From assembly GCF_033115175.1 (NCBI RefSeq), contig NC_084850.1, positions 109,785,939 to 109,849,938 on the forward strand: DNA of 64,000 bases, given 5' to 3'. The position numbers and the translations under genes were made by a program. The notes beneath the pieces were generated by a model that was not told the origin of the DNA, did not search any database, and saw only the letters and a program-made list of their open reading frames with translations. The stretch is from Lepus europaeus. Taxonomy: Eukaryota; Chordata; Mammalia; Lagomorpha; Leporidae. Positions 11,556-23,379 of the stretch are shown here, in pieces; position 1 is the first letter of the stretch; each line of letters starts with the position of its first letter.

Positions 11556-11845
11556 ATAAATCTCTTTTAAAAAGACAAAACAGAGACAAGTTGAGGTATA
11601 AAATCTCCAGGTCCTGTCTCCTCTGCGTTGTACCTTTACTGTTCCTGTTTTCCATCCTCTCTGAAGAAAAGCATGGCCTTTTGGTGCAAGAATAAGTTCT
11701 TTCCTTTGCTGACAGCAGCATCGCCCTTGTCTTGATGCTTCCGTACGTGTAGCTAACGTGCACTCTGCAACAGCCACGGTTTGAATGTTTTGTCTTCTTC
11801 AACGCTAGAAAACTTGGAGATGGTTGCAGCACTATTTCCTACATT

Positions 11846-11975
11846 TGAAAGGTCGGGAAACTGAGGTGCAAAGAGAAATAACTTGCTCAAGGTCACCCAG
11901 CAGTGATTGGCAGAATGCGGACTTGAACCCAGGCCATCTGGCTCTGGGGCCTGTTGTCTTAGCAACCGCACAGTG
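11846..11975 (-). mobile_element. MIR SINE
   Basis: Antisense MIR: GGGAAACTGAGGTGCAAAGA, AACTTGCTCAAGGTCACCCA, CTTGAACCCAGGCCATCTGG. Well preserved for a MIR. Confidence 0.85.
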
Positions 11976-12329
11976 CTGTCCCTCTGGGCTTTCCCAGGGA
12001 ACTTGCTGCATCAAGTATTTCTTTCCTTTATCCTTTTCAATCTATTCCTCTCTACACACTCATGATCTCTCTTCCTAGAACACGCACAGCTTTCTTACAC
12101 TTCATTTTCAAGGTGCACTGTGTCCCTCCAATACCAAATTACCTACAAAAATAAGCAACGTGTTCTCCATTCTTCCTGACTGCTGTCTGCTCTGTGCCCT
12201 TCTCTCGCTGACTGCTTCCCCCACCACACCCCTGATGCCTGAAGACCTGCCAGGTGGTGGCAAGTCATCTATTCCAAGATGGCTGCCGTGACATCTCCCA
12301 TCCCCCATGTTTTTATAATGTGACATGAC

Positions 12330-12640
12330 ACTCGGTTCACTAATACTTGGGGTTTTCATTCCCTTCTCTTGAATCTGAGTGAGTCTGTGAGCCTGGTAGA
12401 AGTGACATCTGAGCCTTGATCATAAAATGTAACCAAGCCTCCACGTCTTGAGATGCTGGCTCTTAAGATCCAGTCACCACGCTCCAAGGAAGCCCAGCAA
12501 CCACACGTGGAGGCCAGCTAAGATCCCAGTCAACAGCTGGGATCCATTGCCAGACATGTGGGTGAAGATGCCTCCAGACTTTGAGTCTTCCTGGTAAGGC
12601 CCTAACATTGTGGAGCACAGTGTCATTGCTGCACTCTGTT
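12330..12640 (+). mobile_element. MLT1-type MaLR LTR
   Basis: Sense MLT1 words are present: GGGGTTTTCATTCCCTTCTC, GGTAGAAGTGACATCTGAG, GATGCTGGCTCTTAAGATCC, GGAAGCCCAGCAACCACACG and CATTGCCAGACATGTGGG. The 3' end is eroded. Confidence 0.65.
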
Positions 12641-12925
12641 CTAAACAATGGGAGGTAATGAAATGCCCTAGCAGTGACAAAGACTAGTGGAATCTTCATG
12701 GGACTCACCCCACCAGACTTATCTGCAGTGTTTGACCTGGGCCATTCCTTTCTCCTCCAATTCTTCTCTCCATTGACTAGAAGAGACAAAGAAGACACAA
12801 TTACATGCAATATAAGATCATGGGTTAGGTCCTGAACAATGAAAAAGGACATTAGTGGAAAAATTGGTGAGCACGCATGAATTAGTAGCTTAGCTGGTAG
12901 TACTGTAATTATATTATTTTTCTGG
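12641..12925. other. unassigned gap
   Basis: No gene or repeat that I can name between the MLT1 LTR and the next SINE. Confidence 0.3.
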
Positions 12926-13226
12926 TTTTTTAAAATATCTACTTATTTGGGGGGGAGGGAGGTGGAGAGAATCTTCCATCCACTGGTTCACTCCCTAAAT
13001 GGTTGCAACAGCCAGGACTGGGCCAGACTGAAGCCAGAGTCCTTAGCTCTATCCAGATCTCCGATGTTGGTGGCAGGGGCCCAAGTATGCCATCATCCGT
13101 TGCTTTACAGGCTTCTCAGCAGGGAGCTGGATTGGAAGCAGAGCGACCAGGACTCAAACAGGCACTCTCATGTGGGATGTTGGCACCGCAAGTGGCAGTT
13201 AACCTGCTGCTCCACAGTGCCCACCC
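12926..13226 (-). mobile_element. C-SINE, older subtype
   Basis: Reverse C-repeat: CATCCACTGGTTCACTCCC, AATGGTTGCAACAGCCAGGA, GCAGGGAGCTGGATTGGAAG and a GTTAACCTGCTGCTCCACAG end. Similar flanks (TTATTTTTCTGG before, TAATTTTCTGG after) suggest a diverged target-site duplication. Confidence 0.85.
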
Positions 13227-13479
13227 TAATTTTCTGGCTCTGATTCAATATGCTATGGTTATGTAAGGCATTAACATCATGGAAAGTGGAGCAAAGGTTA
13301 TATGGGAATGTCACACTATTTATGACATTTTTCAGTAAGTCTAAAATTATTTCAAAATAGAAAGCTAAATAGCAAGAATAGCACACAAAATATTGACAAT
13401 GCTTATGAAAAAAATCTCTTCCCAACCTGATATCTGGGGCTCCAGTTTCCTTGTCTCCCTTTTCTTCAATTCCTCTTTC

Positions 13480-14462
13480 TCAGTTTCCATTGTTCAGTGT
13501 TCTCTGTTGTCACCCCAAGACTGATGCTACCCAGCATTCTGTTTTGCCCCCTCTGATTTATTTCTACACACTTAATGTCTACAGCCAAACCCAACACCCA
13601 AACGGTACCTCTTGTGAGCTCTGGGCTGAGTACCCACCTGCTGCCAGTATTCCACATCCACCTGTGTGTTGCTCAGGCGAGCTCTAGCTCATTGCTTCTC
13701 TCCTCCTCTGGCTTCACCTGCTGATTCCCCTGCTCAGGTGTGCATCTCAGCAAGTGACCTCATCGTCAACTCTATAGCTCCCAGTAGAAACCTCAGTTCC
13801 ACTAATGCAAATGACTCAGCCACCTAAATTGTTTTCAAATTTTGTCATCTCCTTTCTACTCCTACAGCCAGATCCCTGTCAGTCCCTTATCTAGAATAAT
13901 GTAATTGCCTTCTAACTGGTTTTTCTGCCTCTGGTCTCTTTCCTCTGTCTCAGCTTAATGACTGTCACCAGAGATTATTCTGTAGCACAAATCATGGTCA
14001 GGACACTTTGATGACGCTGGATTTTTGGAATAAAGTTAAACTTCCATATTAATGTGGGACACGAGGTCTTTCTCAAAACTGGCCCCAGATAACTGAGCCA
14101 ACCTCGTTGCCTACCAGCCTCTTCTCCATCCCCATCATTTTAAGTATCAGCTGTTCACAGCTGCTCCTAAAACTTGAGTGTTCCTTCATACCTATAAACC
14201 CTTGCTTGGAAATTCCCTCTGCCAGGAATGACTGGTGAAACCCAAGGTGTCTTCCAGACCAGGTTCAATGTCCTTTCATCTGGGGATCCTTCTGTGATGC
14301 TACCAGTGGGTTAATCATGATTTTTTCCTGCTTCATTTCTCTAGTAAAGTGTTTACTAAATGGCATTATTTTCATATGCTCAACTGTGAATTTCCAGAAG
14401 ATACAGACTGGGACTTAACTCACCACTGTGTATTTCAATAAATGTTGGATGAATGAAGAATT
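13480..14462 (+). mobile_element. L2 LINE, long 3' region
   Basis: About 1 kb of sense L2: AATTGCCTTCTAACTGGTTT, TTTTTGGAATAAAGTTAAAC, TTCCCTCTGCCAGGAATGAC, CAGACCAGGTTCAATGTCC and the terminal TTTCAATAAATGTTGGATGA. It covers the end of ORF2 and the 3' UTR. It has no intact frame. Confidence 0.8.
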
Positions 14463-14815
14463 GAATAGATATGTAAACAGATGGTTGGGTGCTGGGAGAA
14501 TGGTGTGTGGGTGGAAGGATGGAGAAGTATATAGGTGGTGGGTAGGCTACATGGGTAGATGGGAGATGAGTGAGTTGGTGAGTGAGTGGCTAGGTGGGTG
14601 GTGAATAAAAGGAAGGATGGTGGGGAGTGGCTGATGGGCAAATAGTAGGCATGTGATTGAATGGATGGTCAGAAGGTATACAGATGTTGAATGGAAGGCA
14701 TGTGATTGAATGGATGGTCAGAAGGTATACAGATGTTGAATGGAAGGCAAGTGGGTGGGAGGATGAATGAAAGGCAGGTGAACAGATGAATTGATGGGTA
14801 GGTGGTGAGTAAGTG
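14463..14815. repeat. (GGAT/GGTA)-rich minisatellite with a 49-bp duplication
   Basis: A degenerate TGGA/GGTG-rich tract starts directly at the L2 tail GATGAATGAAGAATTGAATAG. Within it a 49-bp unit starting GGCATGTGATTGAATGG is present twice without a mismatch (14648-14696 and 14697-14745). The tract probably grew from the L2 terminal tetramers. Confidence 0.85.
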
Positions 14816-14935
14816 GATTGGAAATAGGAGTGGCTGTAATACAATAGATTAAAAATGTGTGGGAGGTTGGCGAACGCATAGGTGGAGAGTAAAATTTTGT
14901 GTTAATATCAAGACAAATCTTAGAAGAAAGTATAA

Positions 14936-15250
14936 GGACTGGCATTGTGGTGTAGTGGGTAAAACCACTGCCTGCGATGCTGGCATCCTATGTGGGCACA
15001 GGTGTGTGTCCCAGCTGCTCCACTTCCAATCCAGCTCCCTGCTAATGGCCTGGGAACAGCAACAGAAGATGGCCCAAGTCCTTGGGCCCCTGCCACCCAC
15101 ATGGGAGACCCAGCTGAAGCTCCTGGCTCTTGGTTTTGGCCTGGCCCAGTGCTGGCTGTTGCAGTCATCTGGAGAGTGAACCAGAAGATCTCTCTGTGTC
15201 TTTCCCTCCTTCACTGTAATTCTGTCTTTCAAATAAACATTTTTTTAAAA
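14936..15250 (+). mobile_element. C-SINE, full length
   Basis: It starts GGACTGGCATTGTGGTGTAG and ends TTTCAAATAAACATTTTTTT. A perfect 10-bp target-site duplication GAAAGTATAA lies at 14926-14935 and 15251-15260. The A-box region (GTGGTGTAGTGGG) is recognisable; the B-box region is diverged. Confidence 0.95.
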
Positions 15251-15260
15251 GAAAGTATAA

Positions 15261-17004
15261 AGCTCACCAAACAGTTCTGTGTCCTGAGGTCATGTGATTG
15301 TAGGTGGGCTCAGTGCCAGTTCAAGGCTTACATTTGGTGTGGGGGATGGGGGAGCCTGGGCTGGTTATCTTCCAGAGTCTACTGAAGTTCTCGACTCACT
15401 CAAAGCAGAGGCTTAATCAACATTTATTGAATGGAACTGAATTCTTCCAGATAATTCCTTCTCTTTAGCATCTGGAAATATAGGGCTTAAAGAAATGTCT
15501 CTCATTTGGTTCAGGGAGGGGTCCGGACTGCTCTTGGTCCTGCCCTCCCACCTCTGCCTTGTCTTTCCTTTTACAACAGGAACCAAAGAATCCTCCCTCG
15601 CCTTCTCTGGACACAACCTTTATCATCTTGAACTAAGTCAGTTGTGTCAGCTTGACCCAGGACACTGATGAGGTGGGTAATGGGACTGTGCCAACTGTTA
15701 CCAGATTGCTGCAGTCTGGATGGTTGTCCCCAGGTTTGTCTCGGAGAAGCCCACCCAGCAACTAGCAATCAAATACCTTTGCTTTGGCCTAGAATAATCT
15801 CTTCCTTGGCAGAAATATGTGCAGACTTCAGACTGTCCTGATCAGAAGCCCAGCTTTATCATTTAATAGTTCTTTATTAAATAAAACTGAGAAAGTAAAT
15901 GACTTATTACATAACAGTTGGGGTTTGATTGCAAAATTGTTCCCAACATGCTGACCATAGGGGGACGTCTATCTGCTCATGGCCCTTACATTGAGCTGGG
16001 CCACCCACACAGCTCACAGCACTCGCCTATTTCAAGTGGCTGCTGGCCTGCTCTCCTCCAATGCTCACTCTGCCCGCAGTGATGAGCCTGTCGTTGGGGC
16101 TTGCCAATTCATGGCCCCTCAGCATCTCTACTTGCTTTGAGCCCATGTGGATTTTGGTAGACTTCACAACACAGTCCCTGCCCTTGGGGATACTGCTTGA
16201 TCTCATTAAATAGTCGCTACAACCTCTACAGCCCAGAGACTGGCCTTTCTCCCAGGCCTTTGCTCCTGCTGCTCAGGTGTTCCCTCCCCCAGCCCACACT
16301 AAAGGACAGGAGTCTGGACTGTGATCCATGGGACAGGGGGCTCCAAGGTCCCTTCTCTCTAGAAACTGCCTGCAGCGTTGTGAGCTTCGTGACCCCAAAA
16401 CAGAGCTGATCCCTGGGGACATCTTGAAGTTAAAACACGTGGTATGGGCACTGGCTCCTCCAAGTGAGGCACATGGGTCAGCGGCAGTAACAGAAGCTGG
16501 AAACTGGTTAGACACGCAGCACGTCAGGCTCGGCTCAAAACTCCGCAGTCAGGAACTCCATTTTAACAAGATTCCTGCACGCAGGGAAATCTGCATAGCC
16601 CTGGGCTAGGTGGCTACAATTCAGCATGATGTAGTCCGTAAGTCAAAACCTTCAGAAGCTCCAAAATGTCTTAGTATCCTCCTGCCAGCAAAAGTCACCC
16701 AGAGCACAGGAAATGGCCTTCCCTAAAGTGACTTCACTGTAAAAATACAAATCGGGTCCTGAGTAGGTTGCTCACCCGTTTACACCTTAGTAGAATTTGG
16801 TGTTCGGCCGTAAGCAAAGCAGGCACTCAGCATAGCTCTGAGGAAAGAGGGCGGCAAATGGATCAGCTTTGATTGGAATGGCAAAGCGGGGTGGCAGGGG
16901 GGCAGTGCAGCCAGGTGAGCATCTGGCAGGAGGCTGGGGTGTGGAAGGGATGTCCAGCCCCTCCCCCATAGAAGTGTGGGAGGATTCTGTGTGCCGCTCC
17001 ACCG
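15261..17004. other. single-copy stretch, no gene recognised
   Basis: No SINE. A weak L2/MIR-like start (TTAATCAACATTTATTGAATG) is seen at 15412-15432. The rest gives only short overlapping frames. No promoter, RNA gene or exon can be supported. Confidence 0.4.
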
Positions 17005-17330
17005 TCCTGTATGGGAGCCCTAACTCCCAGGACCTCCAGATGTGACTGCAGCTGGCAATCCGGTCTTTACGTTAAGATGGGGCCGTGGAGGTGGTCCCTA
17101 ATCAGATAGGCCTGCTGTCCTTAGGAGACAAGGGACAGAAACCAGAGACATGGCCGCGTGAGGACACGTCGAGAGGGCAGCCAGCCACCAGCCGACGAAA
17201 GAAGCCTTGGAAGAAGTCCACCCTGCAGGTACTTTGCGCTTGCACTTCCAGCTTCCAGACCAGAGAAGCCACATGTGTCTCTTGGGTAAGCACCCCAGTC
17301 TGCGGCACTGCGTTATGGCCTTAGCCTAGC
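17005..17330 (+). mobile_element. MaLR LTR (MST/MLT1-type)
   Basis: Sense MaLR words: CCCTAACTCCCAGGACCTCC, AGATGTGACTGCAGCTGGC, GGTCTTTACGTTAAGATGG, CCTAATCAGATAGGCCTGC and CATGGCCGCGTGAGGACACG. It is a solitary LTR and retains more CpG than most copies here. Confidence 0.75.
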
Positions 17331-17399
17331 TGTGTTAGCCTGGACGAGTAGAGGAAGGGGACATGCCCTCTCCACCAGGGGCGGCCCCTCCTCCACCCC

Positions 17400-17735
17400 T
17401 CAGAGCCTGCTTCTCGCCGCCCGCCGGTGAGTGTTGAGAATAAACAGAGGCCGGCAGAACGCAGAACAAAAGCCTGGCACTTCGCAACATCTGCCCTCAC
17501 ACTCTTGCGCACGTTCCCCATAAACCTGCCCACAGTGTTACTGCCGATGGCGATTGCGCAGGGGCCTTGAAAAGGGGAGAGGTCAAAGTACTTCGTAATC
17601 CAAATAGCTAACGCACCCAGGGCGGCTGCATTGTGCGGGCGCTAAGCACTGTTGGCACATTGAGCCCCCAAGCCCGAGAAGGCGGCGCTTTTGCTCCATC
17701 TCTGCAGTGGAACTGCCGCGTCCCTGTCTTTGGAG
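17400..17735. promoter_or_regulatory. small CpG-rich block (candidate CpG island)
   Basis: I count about 22 CpG in roughly 335 bases with GC near 57 percent, giving an observed/expected ratio I estimate at 0.8. The rest of the window is clearly CpG-poor. GC-box-like and NRF1-like words occur (CGCCGCCCGCCGG, GATTGCGCAGG). No gene start is recognisable beside it; a 116-codon frame at 17707-18057 matches nothing I know. It may be an unannotated start site, an enhancer, or LTR-derived sequence, since an LTR lies directly upstream. Confidence 0.45.
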
Positions 17736-18074
17736 GAAGAAGGATTCCTCTGTTGCTGGGATGGCTGTTTGCAGATGGCCCGAAGCTCTCATCCTCTTAG
17801 GAATGCCTCCCTCCAAGAGCGTTGGCAGCCCTCATCAATGCCTGATACATGGAGGGGTACTGCAGGGTCAGTGCTCTCTGGAACGGGGCGGTGGGCAGAC
17901 AGGTGCTACGGGAGCCTTTGGTGAGAGCCCATCGCATTCTCACTCCTTCCTCGGCCCCATCCCCTCTCCCCTTCTGTGTGTGTTGATCCCCACGGCACAC
18001 CCTCATGCCTACCAATGTGCCGATCTCCAGCTCAGAGTAGGCTTCCCGCGCAACTGACCCTGCCACAGCTCACT

Positions 18075-18205
18075 GCTCAAATCAAGGACCTGAGGTCCAG
18101 GGAGGTGACGCAATCGCTCAAGGTCACACCATTAGCAAATGGCAAAGGTGGGAGTGGATCTCAGGCCCCGTGCACCTCCAGAATCCACACTTTGGGCGAC
18201 ACAAT
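18075..18205 (-). mobile_element. MIR SINE
   Basis: Antisense MIR: GACCTGAGGTCCAGGGAGG, CGCTCAAGGTCACACCATTA, GAGTGGATCTCAGGCCCC. Confidence 0.75.
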
Positions 18206-18589
18206 CCCAGTGGCCGCATAGCTGAGCGCCCACCTTTTCTTTGGAGCAATGTGATCCCGAAAAAGCTGATGGTCTGGGTGCTGCCTTGCTGCCTCCCTGC
18301 GAGGCTATTAAGAGATGCATGAAATGAATTTCTGCAGGGGGTCCAGGAGGGTTCTGTTTTGCCAAGAAGCGGCAGAAGAACTACCTACAGAGGGTCTCCC
18401 AGCACCCGCAGCTTGCATGGCGGCTGCCAGGCCAGGAGGTCAGAAAACGGCCCCCTTTTCCTCCGACCTGGCCCTCCCTGCTGCTGCCTGGATCGTGTAG
18501 GAACACAGCGTAATTGCTTGCCTGGTAGAAGCGAACCGAATCAGCGTCCCTGTGCTGGCAGCGTTAGTGACAGGTGATTGCATCAAGAC
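18206..18589. other. unassigned stretch
   Basis: GC-rich, no SINE, no recognised gene. Confidence 0.3.
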
Positions 18590-19070
18590 ACTGGCGCAGC
18601 AGCCGGGGCCCGGGTGCCTGTGTTATTTACTGGTCCATCATGTATAATTTCCGAGTTTAATTTTATCTTTGCAAACTTACCGGTGCCAAATGCGGGATAA
18701 AGTTCTTTAAGGGGCCCCTGTGAGAAACCAGGCTACACTTGTCCGCCCCCCACGCACCCCCAAGAGCTCTCAGGGTGGCTCACTCAAATTAAATCATTAT
18801 TGAGGAGGAATAATCCTGGTAGGTTCAGAAAATCAGTTTTAAATTCAGCCTGCTAGCAAAATTCTGAATGTATTTACTTTCTAGATTTCATTTCTCCATC
18901 CATATTAAAGCTCCGTGGCATTATCAATTATGGGTTTATTGCAAAGCACAATAGGATTCAATCAGGAGGAGTCCTCAGGGTATGTCTTAGGAGGACGATA
19001 AAGCTAATAGTAACGGGTCTACAACTTCTAAGGCTAATTTCCACACTTACAAATTTCATAAATAAATAGA
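18590..19070. promoter_or_regulatory. candidate conserved noncoding block
   Basis: An AT-rich, repeat-free block set in GC-rich surroundings. It holds several homeodomain-type motifs (TTTAATTTTATC, ATTAAATCATTATTG, ATCAATTATGGG, TTTATTGC) and GATA-like TTTATCTTTG. Composition and freedom from repeats are typical of developmental enhancers, but conservation cannot be tested from one sequence. Confidence 0.35.
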
Positions 19071-20738
19071 AAGCATGGCAGTTTCCAGTCACCCAGCTTG
19101 AAGCCGCCCGGACTGATAGAGCAGGACCTGCCGTCGCACCCAGAGAGCAGGGGGCTCCTGGTGCAGTCTCGGGCTGGCCCAAAGTTTTGCACGTCAGGAA
19201 GGGCAGGGATGGGCAGTTCACAGGGAGCCCTTCGGGCCCCCTCTGCGGCTCCTCTGACCAGGCCATGAGCTAGTTTGGATGAGGATGATCCCAGGAGCAC
19301 ACGGAGCCTTGGAATCTGGGTTGCTGGCAGCACCGCGTCAGCTCGGAATCCAGCCAAACTCGCCGACCTGGCGAGATGGTAGAGGCAGACTGCAGGACGC
19401 CAGGCAGGGCGCAAGTGTGTCCAATAAACTCTGGGCCGAGACTTGCTTTTGCTTTGAGAAGGAACAGGCGGCGTAAGGGGACCATGTCTACCCTCCTGGA
19501 TATTCAGGCAGGTGCTTCTCCTACTCTCTGCGTGCGCTCCACCTACAATCTCTGCGACACCAGCAGTCACACGCTTCCCCCGTGGCCTGTGGCGTGGTAT
19601 CAGACACGCTGCGGTGTGCGTGTCACACCTTCCAGTGAGACTCGGCTAGCAGCACTCAGTCTGCTGCAGGCTTAGCCTCGCTTCCAGCTGGCAGCATTCC
19701 AAGTCAGGCTCAGCCCATTGGTCTTTCCATTTTCTGTCTGCCACTGCAGTCACCACACACACACACACACACACACACACCCAGCTAGTGCATGAACTTG
19801 ACCCAGAAGTGCAAGGTTACCAAGACTGCTCCAGAGTGCAGGGGCCATCTTCAACCAATGCAGGACAGAAGCCAGGGGCAAATGCTCCCACCTGCCTTCT
19901 TTCAGGTAGACAAATTCAGAAGCATTCAATGTGCCTCTCAGGGTGCCCCAGCAGGGGCACACCCTGGCTGCCTGGGGCAGCAACCTTAACACACACTCAC
20001 AGAGGCTCCCTCACCCTCTTGTCTCCCCTTCCCTGCTCCCTCTCTGGGCCCCTGAGACCACCTCCCAGATGAATGAGCTGTGTCCAAGTCTTAGACTCTG
20101 GTTCCGCATCCAGAAGAATCAAACTAAGATGGATGCATGTCACTGGATTCTTTCTTCTCAGTAGGAGAAAAGCAGGGCATCTTCCAATGGCTTTGATAAA
20201 AATGCGCACATATAACTTGGCAGGCGAGGGAACATTCTCCCTTCTTTCCTGCTCGCATGCACGTTCTACCAGGGGACTTATTTGTCACCTGGGAAGGCAG
20301 AGAGAGGGGAGAGTAGAGAGATGGAAGATTATGGATGGAGGGTGGGGGACGGCAGGGAACGGGGCAAAAGAGGCCCTGGGGAAGCAGGACTCACGAGCAG
20401 TGAGAGGAACGAGGGCAGACAGCAGGCGGTAGGTCCCAGGTCGTGTGTGTGCACGTGTCTGTGGAAGGGGCTGCCCGGCTTCCAGGCAGCGTGGAAGTGC
20501 ACCCTTAGATAAGGAAGGCCAGGGGCCAATGCCAGTGTGCTGGGGTCGAGACTCCATGGTCACTTCGCCTGGGACTCGCTTCTGCGCGGACACAGCTTCT
20601 GTCCCCACCAGTGACCTCCAGATGCCAGTAGTAGCCATGGGCTTGTATAGTCACAGGTGTCCCAGAGGAGGTAGATAAACAGCAAAGCTGGTGCAGTGTT
20701 GATGAGGTCTCAGGAGCCTTCAGAACAGTGATAGATGT
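19071..20738. other. single-copy stretch, no gene recognised
   Basis: The first 600 bases are moderately CpG-rich, below the 17.4-kb block. Overlapping frames of up to 178 codons on the minus strand (19034-19570) resemble no known protein. No SINE is present up to the copy at 20739. Confidence 0.4.
19754..19781. repeat. (CA)n microsatellite
   Basis: A nearly pure CA run of about 14 units. Confidence 0.95.
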
Positions 20739-20958
20739 TTGGTTTAGTGTTTAAGATGCTAGTCAGGATAACTGCTTGTGATATTTGAGGGCCTGGGTTC
20801 AATACCTAGCTCTGGCTCCTGACTCCTGTTTTAGCTTCCTGGGACACGGTGGTAATGGCTCAAGTCACTGGGTTCCTGCCACCCATGTGGGAAACCAGTT
20901 CTGGTCCCCACCCCAGCCTCGATCATTACGGGTATTTGGGGGAGTGAACTATCAGACA

Positions 20959-20993
<35 letters not shown>

Positions 20994-21022
20994 CAAGACA
21001 AGATACTTGGTACTTTAGAGAA
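20739..21022 (+). mobile_element. C-SINE, divergent older subtype
   Basis: The head GGTTTAGTGTTTAAGATGC and the words GGCTCCTGACTCCTGTTTTA and CTGCCACCCATGTGGG place it in the older C-repeat subtype with a different head. It ends in (CT)n at 20962-20990. A possible target duplication ATAGATGT occurs at 20731-20738 and 21023-21030. Confidence 0.75.
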
Positions 21023-21284
21023 ATAGATGTCATATGAGACACATTTCTGGCATTCAATGACTCTAACATTTATTGGAGGAGACAGACATTTACACAAATA
21101 ACAAAATATGAAGCAAATGAAATAAGCCCATAAGAGCCTCTAGGGTGCCATCCTGTTAAGTAGTCTCTGATTCTCTGGCTTATGTCGCATTCCAGCTTTT
21201 ACAAGATCAGGTGCCTCAAAGTTTTGGAGTAGATGTGCTAAGGGTCCCGGGTGGGGGTGGGGGCAGGTGAGATTCGACTGATGT

Positions 21285-21323
21285 CTTTTTTTTCTTAAAG
21301 ATGTATATTTTTGGAAGGCCGAG

Positions 21324-21358
<35 letters not shown>

Positions 21359-21639
21359 GGCAGAGACAGAGGTAGAGATCTTCCATCTGCTGCTTCATTT
21401 CCCAAATGTCCGCAACAGCCCAGACAAGGTCAGGATGAAGCCAGGAGCCTGGAACTCCATGCGGGTCTCCCACATGAGTGCAGGGGCCCAAGCACTTGGG
21501 CCATCTTCTGCTGTGCTCACAGGCACGTTAGCAGGGAGCTGCATCAGAAGTGGAACAGCCAGGACTCAAACCAGCACCCATATGGACTGCTGATGTCACA
21601 GGTGGCGACTGAACCAGCTGCACCACAACACCAGCCCGT
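21285..21639 (-). mobile_element. C-SINE, full length
   Basis: Reverse C-repeat with a (GA)n expansion near 21329-21353, CATCTGCTGCTTCATTTCCC, AGGGGCCCAAGCACTTGGGC and a CTGCACCACAACACCAGCCC end. Flanks GATTCGACTGATGT and GATTGATGTT are related, consistent with a degraded target-site duplication. Confidence 0.9.
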
Positions 21640-23379
21640 AGATTGATGTTTTAATTCAGACTAACCTAGCTCATTGATGCTGCTGGGAACAACATTGTGA
21701 TTCTCCTTCGGAGATACCTGCTGAATCCCCCCACCCAATCCTTTCTGGTTCCTCCTATGTGCACCTTGATGCATGCCTTCATTCTACAAACCCATACTGA
21801 GTTTCTTCAGCTCTTATATTATTCATATTCTGACTTGTTTTAGGCAGAAAGACTGTTCTGGGCAGGCACGCTAGACACAGCTCTCCTGTGCCTGTACCTT
21901 GTTGAGTGGGCAGCAGGCCAGGGAACCATGCCCTGTTCCTGTTCCAGAGTTGCCCAGACAACAGGTGGCTCCTGACTTAAGGTATTGGTGGTGGCGATGT
22001 CTGAGTAGGCTTCCATATGCTGTGCTCAACCAATCTGATTCCTTCCCTAGCAAATGTGAAGCAAAAGGAGAGTTCTGGTTGCCATCTGTGGCAGATACTG
22101 AAATATGCCGGGGTGTGCAGATTCAGACCTGGGGTGGCTCTGACAGGCTACGCACAGTGTAGACATGAAGGAAGGCTGGTAGAGGGAGAAGGAGCAGGGA
22201 AGAGTCTCTCAGAGAGTCCAGGGTGAAAGATGCCATGTGTGCCCTGAAAGAGAGAGTGGGCGCCTCAGTCCCTGGGTTGTCCTTCCTGGTCCCAGTTCAC
22301 AGCAGACTTGCTGGGGCCCATTGCCTGCTCTTGGCATTTTGTGAGATCTGAACCCTCCTTGTTCCTGGAGCTCACACCAGTGGTCCTTTCCGTAACCGAC
22401 AGGAAAGCCTTTTATTACTATTCCTTTTTAGGCTAAATTGAATTAACAAATACATTATAGTATACTAACAAATAATAAGACAACAAAGATGGTGGTAATG
22501 GAACATACATAATATGTGGATAAAATGTTTTCTTCCAAAATAGAATAAATAAAAAATATAAAGTCAGTATCCAGACTTTATGGTACTCTATGGTCAAAGG
22601 GGATTAATGACAAACTCACACATGAAAATCTGAATCATAAATTCATGCCTAGGAAAACACCAGACATCAGAATTGTAATTGAATGTATTCACTCCAAAAC
22701 TTAAAAATATTTACGGAGCACCCAGAAAATTTGCTACATCTATGGAATATGGAGTTGGATCTGTCACAGATGATTCCCTCAAAGTGCTTATGGCCTAGAT
22801 GTCCAGACAATCAATTAAGCAGAAAATAGCAATAATATCTATAAAGTTGAATAAATGCAGTAATGCAATATTACAAAATTAGTACAGGCTAGAAATGAAA
22901 GAAATAACTCCTGAGGTGCCAGTGTCAAATAAAATTTAAGCCAGAATAATAAGCTCATGAACTGATGTTGCAGCATCCAGGGAGTTTGATCAGGAACAAT
23001 ATAGGCCTCAGAAACTAGGGATCCCTGTTTGAGCAGAGACATGGGGTCAGAAGATGTGATCTTGGGCCTTCACACCACAGGGGAGCTGAGACTGAGCTAT
23101 TTACAGAAGCTTGATGCCTTGTGAGAATGAGGAAAGGTAGGGGAAATTTTGCCATCAGTCCAGGATACTAGCCAATTTCTTCTTCTCTGGGTAGCAAGTG
23201 TAAAGCCCTCTATAGGAATTCAAAGTCCCACGGAATCTGAATTTATGCTATATGTATGATATAGGAGTTTCCCACTCCATAATATTATACAAAAGCTGGT
23301 AGAAAGCAAAGGCAAAACTCTTCTGTAGCAATGTTGCCGCATACCAAGGAGAAACAAGACTTCCATTCAACCACCCAAA
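21640..23379. other. stretch with a possible minus-strand L2 fragment
   Basis: 21640-22440 is unassigned. From 22440 the sequence becomes AT-rich. At about 22700-22960 words such as ATATTTACGGAGCACCCAG and AAAGTGCTTATGGCCTAGATG recall antisense L2, weakly. The remainder may be a diverged 5' part of the L1-like element that follows. No gene. Confidence 0.35.
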
